Source: Halomicrobium zhouii
Lineage (GTDB): Archaea; Halobacteriota; Halobacteria; Halobacteriales; Haloarculaceae
Direction: 5' to 3'
Assembly: GCF_900114435.1 (NCBI RefSeq)
Contig: NZ_FOZK01000004.1
Location: 124,001 to 188,000 of the forward strand
DNA: 64,000 nt
A model generated the notes under the pieces. It saw nothing but the letters and a program-made list of their open reading frames with translations, was not told the origin of the DNA and searched no databases. Below, piece after piece: positions 47,490 to 56,157 of this stretch. Position numbers and translations under genes: made by a program. Each line of letters starts with the position of its first letter. The first letter of the stretch is position 1.

Positions 47490-47678
47490 TCAGAGGTCCG
47501 GAACCGCCGTGAACAGGAGGACGAACGCGTTTACGGCCAGGAGCACCAGTACGAGCCACTGGAAGATGCGCTCGGGGATGTGGTCGAAGATGTACACGCC
47601 GAACCAGACACCGAGAAACACCATCGGCACGGCGACGACGGCCTCGATCAGCAGTGGCGTCGTCACGGCTCCCGTGTA
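47490..47678 (-). pseudogene. TauE/SafE-family exporter, C-terminal fragment
   Basis: The minus strand reads GAVTTPLLIEAVVAVPMVFLG, then VYIFDHIPERIFQWLVLVLL and ends LLFTAVPDL with a stop at 47490. The repeated small-residue helix and the RIFQWLVLVLL pattern are those of TSUP C-terminal helices. There is no sequence for the first six helices and no start, so it is a remnant. An intact TauE gene is at 13111-14142. Confidence 0.72.
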
Positions 47679-47999
47679 GGTGAGACTCCCGTCGTTATCC
47701 AGTTTGTCGTCATCGATACCGCCGCCGTTTCGACGGTAGCAGACGCATCTGTCTGGCCGATACTACGACCGCATCACTTAGGGCAGTTGCCACTACGAAG
47801 GGGGAGCGAAACGCCGTATCGTGTTTCGCATCCAAGCCAGCGCGTCTGTTCAGTTTTGTTTCGTTGTCCGATCGCAGTCCACGGGGCGTGGTCGCGTCCC
47901 ACGTGCCAGTTCTGGTATTTCTCGATAGTCGTGTACAGTATTTGTAATCGCAACCACAACGCACGAACGGTCGGCGGGCGTAGGGACAGTCGCCCCACC
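47679..47999. other. Intergenic region upstream of the SoxB-like gene
   Basis: About 320 bases without a real gene. It carries TGTACAGTATTTGTAATC (47932-47949), 51-68 bases before the SoxB-like ATG, which reads GATTACAAATACTGTACA on the other strand and resembles the sulfur-island motif with one extra base. The rest is low-AT with no clear structure. Confidence 0.5.
47932..47949. promoter_or_regulatory. ACAAATACTGTA motif copy upstream of the SoxB-like gene
   Basis: TGTACAGTATTTGTAATC shares TACAGTATT and TGTA with the reversed trxA palindrome (CATACAGTATTGTATG), with one inserted base. It is 51-68 bases upstream of the ATG at 48000, as for other island genes. Confidence 0.5.
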
Positions 48000-49787
48000 A
48001 TGAGCGGGAACGAAACGGTCACGGGCGAGTGGCGCTCTCTCGACGGAGCCACCGTCGATCGCGGCGACGACGAGGACGCCGACGTGGTCTTCGCTCACGT
48101 GAGCGACCTCCACGGACAGTTGGCACCGCGCCACCAGGTCTATTACGACAACCTCACGTCGAAGCCGGACTTCGACTTCGGCGACGACGACCGCGTCATC
48201 GAGCGTGCGGGTGGCGTCCCGATCCTGGCGGCCAAACTCGACGAACTCCGCGAGGACTACGACGTCTGTACGCTCATGAGTGGCGACACGTTCCACGGCT
48301 CCGCCGTGACCACCTACACCGACGGACGAGCGATGCTCGACCCCGTCAACGAACACGTCGCGCCCGACGTCTACGTCCCCGGCAACTGGGACTACTCGAA
48401 CGAGGCCGCCGAGGACGGCTCCTTCGTGGAACTGATGGACGCACTCGAGGCCCCGGTTCTCGCGAACAACCTCTACGACTGGGAGACCGACGAGCGACTG
48501 TACGACGCGTACCGGATCCTCGACGTCGGTGGCCTCTCTGTGGGCGTCGTCGGCATGACGAACGTCTACGTCGACCGGATGGCGCCCGCGTTCTCCGAGG
48601 GGAAGTACCGCTTCGGGAAGCACCCCGCGCTCCTCGAAGCGTCCGCACAGGCCGCCCGCGAGGACGGCGCCGACGTCGTGGTCGCGGTCACCGAGATCGG
48701 CCTCCCGTGGATGGTCCAGGCCGCCAAGGACTGTGCGGGCGTGGATGTCATGTTCAGCGCGCACACCCACGAGTACACCTACGACCCGATCGTCGTCGCG
48801 GAGACCGAAACCGTGGTCGTCGAATCCGGGATGGGCGAGGCGCTCGGCCGCGTGGACCTCCGCGTACGAGACGGGGAGATCCAGTTCCGGCATCACCTCT
48901 ACTGTCTGACCGAGGACGGCGAGCACACGCCGGAACCGGACGCCGAGGCGGCGGCGACGGTCGAAGCCGAGCGCGCGCCCTTCCTCGAGGACGAGCCAGG
49001 ATTCGAGCGAGGGGCCGGGATGCTCGACCGTCCGCTAGATACGGTGGTCGGCCGGACGGAGAAACCACTCTACCGGCAGTCGTTCCTCGAGAGCGCGTGG
49101 AACACGCTGTTCAACGACGCGCTGCGGGCGCACTTCGGCACGGACCTCGCCGTCTCGCACGGGTTCCGCTACGGGACTGCTATCCCGCCCGGCGAGATCA
49201 CACTCGGCGATCTATACACGTTCTTCCCGATGACGGCGCCCGTCGCCCGTGGCGTCGCCTACGGCCAGCAACTCACGAGCCACGTGGAGGCGTTCCTCGA
49301 GGACAACTTCACGCCGTACCCCTACGACCAGGAGGACGGTCGCGTCCGTAGCTTCTCCTCGAACGTCGCGGTGACCGTCGACCCGACCGCCAAGCGCGGC
49401 CGTCGCCTCGTCGAGATGCGGGTCGACGGCGAGACGGTCGACCCCGAGGAGACGTACTCGGTGGCGACGTTCCGCCGGCCCGGTGACCCCGAACGCGACC
49501 TCGGTAACTGCGGGTTCCCGTTCCAGGACGTCGAGGTCGACGACGGGACCATCCCGGTCGACGTCGTCGTCGAGTATCTCGAAGGCCACTCGCCCGTCGA
49601 CTACGAGGTGATGGGGCTGGTCGAGACCGCCGACGACGGTGGCCGAGCCCAGAACACGCCCGCAGACGGGGCGTATCCGTTCATCCAGCCCGGCGTCGAC
49701 TACGCGGCCGGCGAAGCGTACTGCGAGACGTCCATGATCCCACGCAGGAACACGTTTCCCGACGAAGGGCGTAATCGAACGCGCTAG
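48000..49787 (+). CDS. SoxB-like metallophosphoesterase / 5'-nucleotidase family
   Basis: A 595-residue two-domain protein. Metal site residues D36-L-H38 (FAHVSDLHGQ), G95-D96 (LMSGDTFHGSAVTTYTDGRAM), GNWDYS (128-133), and the late SAHTHEYTYDP are the calcineurin-like set. In canonical 5'-nucleotidases the fourth motif is GNHE/D; here it is G-N-W-D, and SoxB thiosulfohydrolases have G-H-W-E at this site, so it is intermediate. The C-terminal domain (about 340-560) matches the nucleotidase substrate-binding fold. Neighbouring persulfide dioxygenase and the upstream motif support a sulfur role, but a nucleotidase is not excluded. Confidence 0.78.
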   Translation: MSGNETVTGEWRSLDGATVDRGDDEDADVVFAHVSDLHGQLAPRHQVYYDNLTSKPDFDFGDDDRVIERAGGVPILAAKLDELREDYDVCTLMSGDTFHGSAVTTYTDGRAMLDPVNEHVAPDVYVPGNWDYSNEAAEDGSFVELMDALEAPVLANNLYDWETDERLYDAYRILDVGGLSVGVVGMTNVYVDRMAPAFSEGKYRFGKHPALLEASAQAAREDGADVVVAVTEIGLPWMVQAAKDCAGVDVMFSAHTHEYTYDPIVVAETETVVVESGMGEALGRVDLRVRDGEIQFRHHLYCLTEDGEHTPEPDAEAAATVEAERAPFLEDEPGFERGAGMLDRPLDTVVGRTEKPLYRQSFLESAWNTLFNDALRAHFGTDLAVSHGFRYGTAIPPGEITLGDLYTFFPMTAPVARGVAYGQQLTSHVEAFLEDNFTPYPYDQEDGRVRSFSSNVAVTVDPTAKRGRRLVEMRVDGETVDPEETYSVATFRRPGDPERDLGNCGFPFQDVEVDDGTIPVDVVVEYLEGHSPVDYEVMGLVETADDGGRAQNTPADGAYPFIQPGVDYAAGEAYCETSMIPRRNTFPDEGRNRTR

Positions 49788-49802
49788 GCGGCGACAGCGA
49801 CT

Positions 49803-49882
49803 CCGATAGATCCCACGAACGGCGAACCCGACAGTTCCGACGAACGGCGACCCGATAGATCCCACGAACGGCACACTCGATA
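49803..49882. repeat. Degenerate tandem repeat, CCCGATAGATCCCACGAACGG unit
   Basis: About three to four degenerate copies of CGATAGATCCCACGAACGG between the SoxB-like stop and the second persulfide dioxygenase. It is another 3'-side minisatellite; some units share the ACGAACGGC core. Confidence 0.75.
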
Positions 49883-49900
49883 CGACACAGGTGAGATACC

Positions 49901-51049
49901 ATGGTCACAACCATCACTGCGGACCAACTCGCGGACGAGATCGACGCCGGCGAACAGTTCACGCTCATCGACGTGCGTCCCGAAGACAGCTTCGAGGCCT
50001 GGCACGTGCCCGACGCGGCGAACGTTCCATACGACCCCGACGAGGGACTGAGCGAAGACCAGCGAAACGAGGTGGAGACACTGGTCGACGGCGGACCGGT
50101 CGTCGCCATCTGCGGGAAGGGACTGACGTCGACGCCGTTCGCGTTCGACCTGGAGGAACACGGCTACGAGGACGTCTCGGTCGTCACTGGCGGGATGGAG
50201 GCGTGGAGCAAGCGCTACGAGGTCGTCCCCATCGAGACGGCGAGCGACGACCTCGTCGTTCGGCAGGTCCAGCGCCGGGCGAAGGGCTGTCTCGGCTACG
50301 TCGTCGGCTCGAAAGCCGCGGAAGAGGCAGCCGTCGTCGACGCGACCAGACAGACCGACCAGTTCAAAGTCGCTGCCCAGGACGCCGGGCTCTCCATCGC
50401 ACGCGTGCTCGATACGCACGTCCACGCCGACCACATCTCCGGCAGTCCGGCACTCGCCGACGAGGTCGGCGTGCCCTACCACCTCGGTGACGCAGCCAGC
50501 GAGCGCGGTGTCGAGTACGAATACGAACCGCTCGCAGATGGCGCAGTCGTCGAGGTCGGCGACGTCGAGATCGAGGCGCTCCACACCCCCGGCCACACCT
50601 CGGAGATGACGAACTACCTCGTCGACGGGGAACTCCTGTTGACGGGCGATACGCTGTTCGTCGACTCCGTCGGCCGGACGGAACTCCAGTTCGACGAGGA
50701 CGACGCCTCGCGTGGCGCGGAACTGCTGTACGACTCGCTCCACGAGACGATCCTCGACCTCCCGGACGACACGACCATCCTGCCGGGCCACCTCACCGTC
50801 ACGAGCGACGGGCGCTACGAGAACGGCTCGCCGGGTGACCCCCTCGTGGCCCGGCTCGGGGACCTCCGCGACGAACTCGACTTCCTCGGGCTGGACCGCG
50901 AAGCGTTCGTCGAACGATTGACCGGAGACGCCCCGGAGAAGCCCCCGAACTACGAGACAGTCATCGCCATCAACACCGGCAAAGACACCGTCGACGACGA
51001 GAGCGAGGCGACGGAACTCGAGCTGGGCCCGAACAACTGTGCCGCGTAG
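49901..51049 (+). CDS. Rhodanese-persulfide dioxygenase fusion, second copy
   Basis: A 382-residue paralogue of the protein at 19184. The rhodanese cysteine is C71 in VVAICGKGLTS, the metallo-beta-lactamase box is H173-V-H175-A-D177-H178, and TPGHTSEMTNY carries another ligand. It also ends ELGPNNCAA. With the SoxB-like protein it forms a two-gene unit that could hydrolyse and oxidise thiosulfate- or persulfide-derived sulfur. The gap to the upstream gene is about 113 bases with a repeat. Confidence 0.88.
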   Translation: MVTTITADQLADEIDAGEQFTLIDVRPEDSFEAWHVPDAANVPYDPDEGLSEDQRNEVETLVDGGPVVAICGKGLTSTPFAFDLEEHGYEDVSVVTGGMEAWSKRYEVVPIETASDDLVVRQVQRRAKGCLGYVVGSKAAEEAAVVDATRQTDQFKVAAQDAGLSIARVLDTHVHADHISGSPALADEVGVPYHLGDAASERGVEYEYEPLADGAVVEVGDVEIEALHTPGHTSEMTNYLVDGELLLTGDTLFVDSVGRTELQFDEDDASRGAELLYDSLHETILDLPDDTTILPGHLTVTSDGRYENGSPGDPLVARLGDLRDELDFLGLDREAFVERLTGDAPEKPPNYETVIAINTGKDTVDDESEATELELGPNNCAA

Positions 51050-51166
51050 GGCTCACGGCCGCTCTCGCGTCGCAGGCCCCTCTCTCGCGTCACAGGCCTC
51101 TCTCCTGTCGTAACTCCTTCTGGCCGAGAGGCCGATCGCCCTCGGTGCGTTCGCGAACTGTGCCGG

Positions 51167-51559
51167 TCAGCCACCGGAGGCCGCGTCCTCGGCGTGCTCG
51201 GGCCGCTTCAGGTGTTCTGTCCCCCAGTCGCGCATCGCGTGGATGACTGGCTGGAGTGCCTCCCCGTGATCAGTCAGCGAGTAGTGGACGCGGAACGGTT
51301 TCTCGCTGATTATCTCGCGGTCGACGAGCTGGTTCGCTTCGAGGTCGTCCAGGCTGTCCGAGAGGACCTTGCTGGAGATGCCGTCGACGTTTGCCTCGAG
51401 TTCGTTGAAGCCGCTCGGGCCGTGTTCGAGCAACCGGTGGACGATGACGGGGTGCCACTTCTTCCCGATCAGCGTCGCGGTCGTCGTGACCGGACACCAG
51501 TCGTTCCCGGCACACCAGACTTCGAGCTCTCCGGTGGAATCGCCCGCTTCGTCGTCCAT
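51167..51559 (-). CDS. HxlR-family transcription regulator
   Basis: A 130-residue HxlR protein. WCAGNDWCPVTTTATLIGKKWHPVIVHRLLEHGPSGFNELEANVDGISSKVLSDSLDDLEANQLVDREI is the full winged helix, with two cysteines at the start that could sense thiol stress. The ATG at 51559 avoids a 20-codon N-terminal extension. The 200 bases before the CoA transferase contain the TetR operator rather than an HxlR-like site. Confidence 0.87.
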   Translation of the reverse strand: MDDEAGDSTGELEVWCAGNDWCPVTTTATLIGKKWHPVIVHRLLEHGPSGFNELEANVDGISSKVLSDSLDDLEANQLVDREIISEKPFRVHYSLTDHGEALQPVIHAMRDWGTEHLKRPEHAEDAASGG

Positions 51560-51685
51560 AGCAGCCGATCGACCCCGTGCCCGATAGGAGTTACTACTGG
51601 AAACCCAGTTACGGAACACTACTGAAATCGACTCCCGCAGTCGCGTCCGGGTCGATAGCTTACGAACGGTGGCACCGGCGATAGT

Positions 51686-51701
51686 TTTACCAGACGGTAA
51701 G
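51686..51701. promoter_or_regulatory. TetR-type operator upstream of the CoA transferase
   Basis: TTTACCAGACGGTAAG has arms TTACC/GGTAA around AGAC, 54-69 bases upstream of the ATG at 51755. It is one of three copies in the catabolic cluster. Confidence 0.78.
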
Positions 51702-51754
51702 TACAGTAACGATCATGCAAGAATGCCGACCCGGCACCGGACCGGGGGTCGACC

Positions 51755-52972
51755 ATGACTGACCAGAGCAAGATACTGGACGGCGTGAAAGTAGTGGACC
51801 TCTCGACGTTCGTCACCGGCGGGTTCTGCTCCGCGATGCTGGCGAACCAGGGCGCCGAGGTCGTCAAGGTCGAACAGCCGGGCTACGGCGACGCCGTTCG
51901 CCATACCGGGCCGCCGTTCATCCAGGGCGAGTCGCCGTACTACTGGTCGCTGAACTACGGCAAGAAGAGCCTCGAACTGGACCTGAAGAACGACGCGGCG
52001 AAGGAAGCCCTCTACGAACTCGTCGCGGAAGCCGACGTGTTCGTGCAGAACTTCCGGCCCGGGACCGCCGAGCGCCTCGACGTCGACTACGAGACCCTCG
52101 GCGAGTACAACGACGACCTCGTCTACCTCGCCATCTCGGCGTTCGGCCAGACCGGCCCCTGGCGGGAGCGGTCGGGCTACGACCTGCTCATCCAGGGGAT
52201 GAGCGGGATCATGAGCGTCACCGGGGAGGAGGGGCGCCAGCCGGTCAAGGTCGGCCTGCCGATGACGGACCTGATCACCGCGATGTGGGCCGCCTTCGGG
52301 ACGATGACCGCACTCTATCGCCGGGAACAGACCGGCGAGGGCGAGTACATCGACCTCGGGATGCTGGAGGCGACGCTCCCGTGGCTCACCAAGCAGGCGG
52401 GGATGGTGTTCGCCGGCGAGGAGCCCCGGCGGATGGGGACGAAGGACCCTGTGCTGGCCCCCTACCAGACCTTCGAGACGAAGGACGGCTACATCAACGT
52501 CTGCATCCTCAACGAGAAGCTCTGGGGGGAGCTGTGCGAGGCGATCGACCGCCCGGACCTGCCCGAGGACGACCGCTTCGAAGTGAACGCCGACCGCGTC
52601 GACCACCTGGACGAACTGGAGGCCGAGATCGAGTCGACGCTGCGGGAGAAGACGACCGAGGAGTGGATCCGGGTCATCGCGGAAGACGCCGGCGTGCCGG
52701 CCGGCCCGGTGTACGACGTCGAGGAGGCGCTCGACAACCCCCAGATCGACGCTCGCGGGACGATCACGTCGATCGAGCACCCCGAGCTCGGGGAGATACC
52801 GGTGATCGAACACCCGCTCCGGTACGGCGAGGCCGACAGCGGGTTCGACCTCCCGCCGCCGCTGCTCGGCGAGCACAACCGCGCGGTGTTCCGCGAACTC
52901 GGCTACGACGAGGCGGAGATCGACGCCCTGGCCGACGCCGGCGCGTTCGGTGACCAGGACGGCGACGAGTGA
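51755..52972 (+). CDS. CaiB/BaiF family CoA transferase
   Basis: A 405-residue class III CoA transferase. VVDLSTFVTGGFCSAMLANQGAEVVKVEQPGYGDAVR is the N-terminal CoA fold, NYGKKSLELDLKNDAAKEALYELVAEADVFVQNFRPGTAERL is the family signature, with a catalytic aspartate expected around residue 170 (SGYDLLIQGMSG), and GLPMTDLITAMWAAFG follows. It moves CoA between carboxylic acids such as formate, oxalate or carnitine. Its TetR operator marks it as part of the inducible catabolic set. Confidence 0.9.
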   Translation: MTDQSKILDGVKVVDLSTFVTGGFCSAMLANQGAEVVKVEQPGYGDAVRHTGPPFIQGESPYYWSLNYGKKSLELDLKNDAAKEALYELVAEADVFVQNFRPGTAERLDVDYETLGEYNDDLVYLAISAFGQTGPWRERSGYDLLIQGMSGIMSVTGEEGRQPVKVGLPMTDLITAMWAAFGTMTALYRREQTGEGEYIDLGMLEATLPWLTKQAGMVFAGEEPRRMGTKDPVLAPYQTFETKDGYINVCILNEKLWGELCEAIDRPDLPEDDRFEVNADRVDHLDELEAEIESTLREKTTEEWIRVIAEDAGVPAGPVYDVEEALDNPQIDARGTITSIEHPELGEIPVIEHPLRYGEADSGFDLPPPLLGEHNRAVFRELGYDEAEIDALADAGAFGDQDGDE

Positions 52973-52991
52973 CGGGGCGGGACGACCCAGG

Positions 52992-53606
52992 TCACTCGTC
53001 GACGGACAGCGAGTCGAGGATGAACTCGTCGATGGCCTCGCGGGCCTCTTCGGGGGCCTCCTCGTGGCCCAGCGAGATGCGACGCTCGCGACCCACGTGG
53101 ATGGCGTCGGTCACTAGCTGGCCGAAGCGGTCGGCGTCGACGTCGCGGAAGGCGCCCTCGTCGATGCCGCGCTCGATGACCGCGACGATGCTCCCCTTGA
53201 TCTGCTCGTAGTGTTCGTCGAGAATGTCGCGGTGTCGGTCGTCGTTCTGGGCGTGGGCGAACAGCTCGTGGTAGACTTTCATCCGGTCCCAGTGGGTGAA
53301 CTCGTCGAACTCCGGGCCGAACAGGCACTGGTCGATCCGGGCGTCCAGTTCGGCCCGGGGGTCCATGTCGTCGGCCACCTCGACGCTCCCCTCGTACTGC
53401 TCGGCGATGTACTCGAGGAAGGAGGCCATCAGGTCGTCCTTCCCGTCGAAGTGGTAGTGGATCACCTGCCTGGTGAGGTCCATCTCCTCGCCGATGTGGC
53501 GCATCCGGAGGTCGCCGTACCCCCGCTCTCGCAGCGCACGGAAGGTCGCCTCCATGATGACCTCGCGCGTGTCCTTCGAGGCGGCCTCCCCGTCCTGCTC
53601 GCTCAT
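52992..53606 (-). CDS. TetR/AcrR-family repressor of the catabolic cluster
   Basis: A 204-residue TetR protein. The HTH is EATFRALRERGYGDLRMRHIGEEMDLTRQVIHYHFDGKDDLMASFLEYI (about 19-67), the C-terminal part is helical. It is divergent from the amidohydrolase; one TTTACC-N4-GGTAAA operator lies between them. Three such sites in this cluster make it the natural repressor, with a pathway intermediate as inducer. Confidence 0.88.
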   Translation of the reverse strand: MSEQDGEAASKDTREVIMEATFRALRERGYGDLRMRHIGEEMDLTRQVIHYHFDGKDDLMASFLEYIAEQYEGSVEVADDMDPRAELDARIDQCLFGPEFDEFTHWDRMKVYHELFAHAQNDDRHRDILDEHYEQIKGSIVAVIERGIDEGAFRDVDADRFGQLVTDAIHVGRERRISLGHEEAPEEAREAIDEFILDSLSVDE

Positions 53607-53719
53607 ACCACTACTCCGATCAAGAGCTATATAATAGGACTGCTCGCGGAAGCGCCGGCGACCGAGACGTCGGGGCGACGTGCCGAGACGCCGCAGCGGC
53701 GACGCCGGAACGAGGCCAG

Positions 53720-53735
53720 TTTACCATCCGGTAAA
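53720..53735. promoter_or_regulatory. TetR-type operator upstream of the amidohydrolase
   Basis: TTTACCATCCGGTAAA has perfect 6-base arms around ATCC, 35-50 bases upstream of the ATG at 53770, and could also reach the tetR promoter (start 53606). AGTTATACC follows it and is a plausible TATA element. Confidence 0.82.
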
Positions 53736-53769
53736 GTTATACCCTACTGGTCAATCATTACAGTTGTCC

Positions 53770-55125
53770 ATGACACAGACCATCATACAACACGGGACGG
53801 TCGTCTCGCTGGACCCGGAGATCGGCCAGCTCGACGACGCGGACGTCCTGATCGAGGACGGGGAGATCCTGGAGATCGGGCGCGGGCTCTCGGCGTCGAA
53901 CGCGGCGGTCATCGACGCGACGGACCACATCGTGATCCCCGGGTTCGTCGACTCGCACATCCACCTCGCACAGACCCAGGTACGGGGCATCGCCGGAGAC
54001 TGGTCGCTCATGGGAGAGTACTTCGAACACATGCTCGGGAATATCACCGGGCTCTACCAGCCCGAGGACATGTACCTCGGGGGCCTCTTCGGCGCGCTGG
54101 AGAAACTCCACACGGGGACGACCACGGCCCTGGACTGGTCGTACCCCAACTCGCTCGAACACGGTGAACGGGCCGTCGACGCGCTGAAGGACGCCGGACT
54201 GCGGACGGTGTACACCTACGGGCCGCCGGGCGACGACGCGGCCAAGTGGTGGTTCGAGAGCGACGTCGGCCTCCCCGAGGAGAACGTCCGCGCGCTCTAC
54301 GAGGAGAAGATCAGCGACGACGACCTGCTCAGCCTGGCGCTCGGGCTCCGGGGGCCGGACTTCTGCGTCGACGAGACCGCTCTGAGCGACCTGGAACTGG
54401 CGCGAGAGATGGACGCGCTCGCGACCATCCACATGGGCGCCGCGCTGTGGCCGTCGTCGGTCTACGGCGAGGACTACCAGGGCTTTGGCTGTCTCGAAGA
54501 GGAGCTCGGCCCGGACGTCAACGTCGCCCACGGGAACCACTTCTCACAGGAGGACGTCCAGCTCGCGGTCGACGCCGGCGCCTCGTTCTCGTCGACGCCG
54601 GAGGTCGAGATGCAGATGGGCCACGGCATCCCGGTGACGGACAAAGTCCTCGAGGCCGGCGGCCGACCGGCGTGGGGCGTCGACGTCTGCTCCGCCGTGA
54701 GCGGCGACATGGGCTCGCAGATGCGGCTCGGGCTCCAGCTCCAGCGGATGTTCGACAACCAGGCGGTCCTCGAGGGCCACGAGGAAGTCGGCGAGGTGAG
54801 CATCTCCTGCCGGGACACCCTGGAGATGGCCACCATCGAGGGCGCGAAGGCCCTGGGCCTGGAAGACGAGATCGGGTCGCTCACGCCCGGCAAACGCGCC
54901 GACGTCGTCATGCTGCGGACGAACGACTTCACGACGGCGCCGTCGCACGACCCGATCCAGACCGTCGTGTTCCAGTCCGACCCCTCCCACATCGACACGG
55001 TGCTCGTCGACGGGGAGGTGGTCAAGCGCGACGGCGAACTCCTGAACCCGCTGGTCGACGAGGAGTTCGACCGCTTCGTCGAGTCCGGTCACCGGCTGAT
55101 CGAGGAGGCGGGGATCGACCTGTAG
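53770..55125 (+). CDS. Amidohydrolase-superfamily hydrolase (chlorohydrolase/deaminase-like)
   Basis: A 451-residue metal-dependent hydrolase. VVIPGFVDSHIHLAQTQVRG has the HxH metal pair, DALATIHMGAAL and VNVAHGNHFSQED give further histidines, and the late WGVDVCSAVSGDM has the aspartate. The family includes atrazine chlorohydrolase, guanine deaminase and SAH deaminase; the substrate cannot be named. It has the strongest TetR operator in front. Confidence 0.86.
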   Translation: MTQTIIQHGTVVSLDPEIGQLDDADVLIEDGEILEIGRGLSASNAAVIDATDHIVIPGFVDSHIHLAQTQVRGIAGDWSLMGEYFEHMLGNITGLYQPEDMYLGGLFGALEKLHTGTTTALDWSYPNSLEHGERAVDALKDAGLRTVYTYGPPGDDAAKWWFESDVGLPEENVRALYEEKISDDDLLSLALGLRGPDFCVDETALSDLELAREMDALATIHMGAALWPSSVYGEDYQGFGCLEEELGPDVNVAHGNHFSQEDVQLAVDAGASFSSTPEVEMQMGHGIPVTDKVLEAGGRPAWGVDVCSAVSGDMGSQMRLGLQLQRMFDNQAVLEGHEEVGEVSISCRDTLEMATIEGAKALGLEDEIGSLTPGKRADVVMLRTNDFTTAPSHDPIQTVVFQSDPSHIDTVLVDGEVVKRDGELLNPLVDEEFDRFVESGHRLIEEAGIDL

Positions 55126-55218
55126 ACCGCGCCGCGCTGCGGCCCGGCGCTACACCGGACCACCGACTTCCCAATACCGAAGAGCACCGAGCGAGAACCG
55201 ACGACCGAGACGAGACAC

Positions 55219-56106
55219 ATGCGCATCGGACAATACGCGACGACAGAGAGTGAACAGCCCTGGTGTGGCGTCCTGCGGCCGGACGACACGGTAGTCGACC
55301 TGCCGACGGCCGGCGCGGCCGCCGGTATCGACGTCCCACACCGCACGAGTGACCTGCTGGCGACGTGGCAGTGGCGACGCAAGGTAGAGCTTGCCGTCGA
55401 GTACGCCGAGGAGAACGACGTCGGCCTCCACCAGGCGGACGAGGTGGAGCGCCGCGCCCCCGTCAGCGACCCCCAGAAGGTGGTGTGCGTCGGCCTCAAC
55501 TACCGCGACCACGCCGAGGAGGGCGACAACCCCATCCCCGACGAACCCGTCCTCTTCTCGAAGTTCCCGACGGCCGTCAACGGCCCCAGCCAGCCGATCA
55601 GCTGGGACCCCGAACTCACCGAGAAGGTGGACTACGAGGCGGAACTGGTGATCGTCGTCGGCGAGGAGGCCCGTCGGGTCGACACCGACGACGCGATGGA
55701 CCACGTCGCCGGCTTCCTCGTCGGCAACGACGTCTCCGCCCGCGACCTGCAACACGGCGACGGCCAGTGGGTCCGCGGGAAGAGCCTGGACACGTTCGCC
55801 CCGGTCGGCCCGGAACTCGTGACGACCGACGAGGTCGACGACCCCCACGACCTGGACATCTGGACCGAGGTCAACGGCGAGCGCCTGCAGGACTCCTCGA
55901 CGGACCAGTTCATTTTCGGCGTCGACGAAATCGTCTCCTTCTGCAGCCAGGCCTTCACCCTGAAACCCGGCGACCTCATCTTCACCGGGACGCCGCCCGG
56001 CGTCGGCGTGTACCGCGACCCGCCCGTGCTCCTGGACGACGGCGACGAGGTCACCGTCGGCATCGAGGAACTGGGCGAACTGACGAACCCCTGCGAGTTC
56101 GGCTAG
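55219..56106 (+). CDS. Fumarylacetoacetate hydrolase-family protein
   Basis: A 295-residue protein. KVVCVGLNYRDHAEEGDNPIPDEPVLFSKFPTAVNGPSQPISWD is the FAH start, VDYEAELVIVVGEEARRV holds metal-binding acidic residues, GFLVGNDVSARDLQ follows, and FTGTPPGVGVYRDPPVLLDDGDEVTVGIEELG is the closing motif. Members are 2-oxohept-3-ene-dioate hydratases or acylpyruvate hydrolases. It lies downstream of the amidohydrolase, 93 bases apart, probably in the same pathway. Confidence 0.9.
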   Translation: MRIGQYATTESEQPWCGVLRPDDTVVDLPTAGAAAGIDVPHRTSDLLATWQWRRKVELAVEYAEENDVGLHQADEVERRAPVSDPQKVVCVGLNYRDHAEEGDNPIPDEPVLFSKFPTAVNGPSQPISWDPELTEKVDYEAELVIVVGEEARRVDTDDAMDHVAGFLVGNDVSARDLQHGDGQWVRGKSLDTFAPVGPELVTTDEVDDPHDLDIWTEVNGERLQDSSTDQFIFGVDEIVSFCSQAFTLKPGDLIFTGTPPGVGVYRDPPVLLDDGDEVTVGIEELGELTNPCEFG

Positions 56107-56157
56107 AGCACCGAAGTCAGCCGTCGCGGCCTCCCGTGGGCTGACTCGGACGACAGC

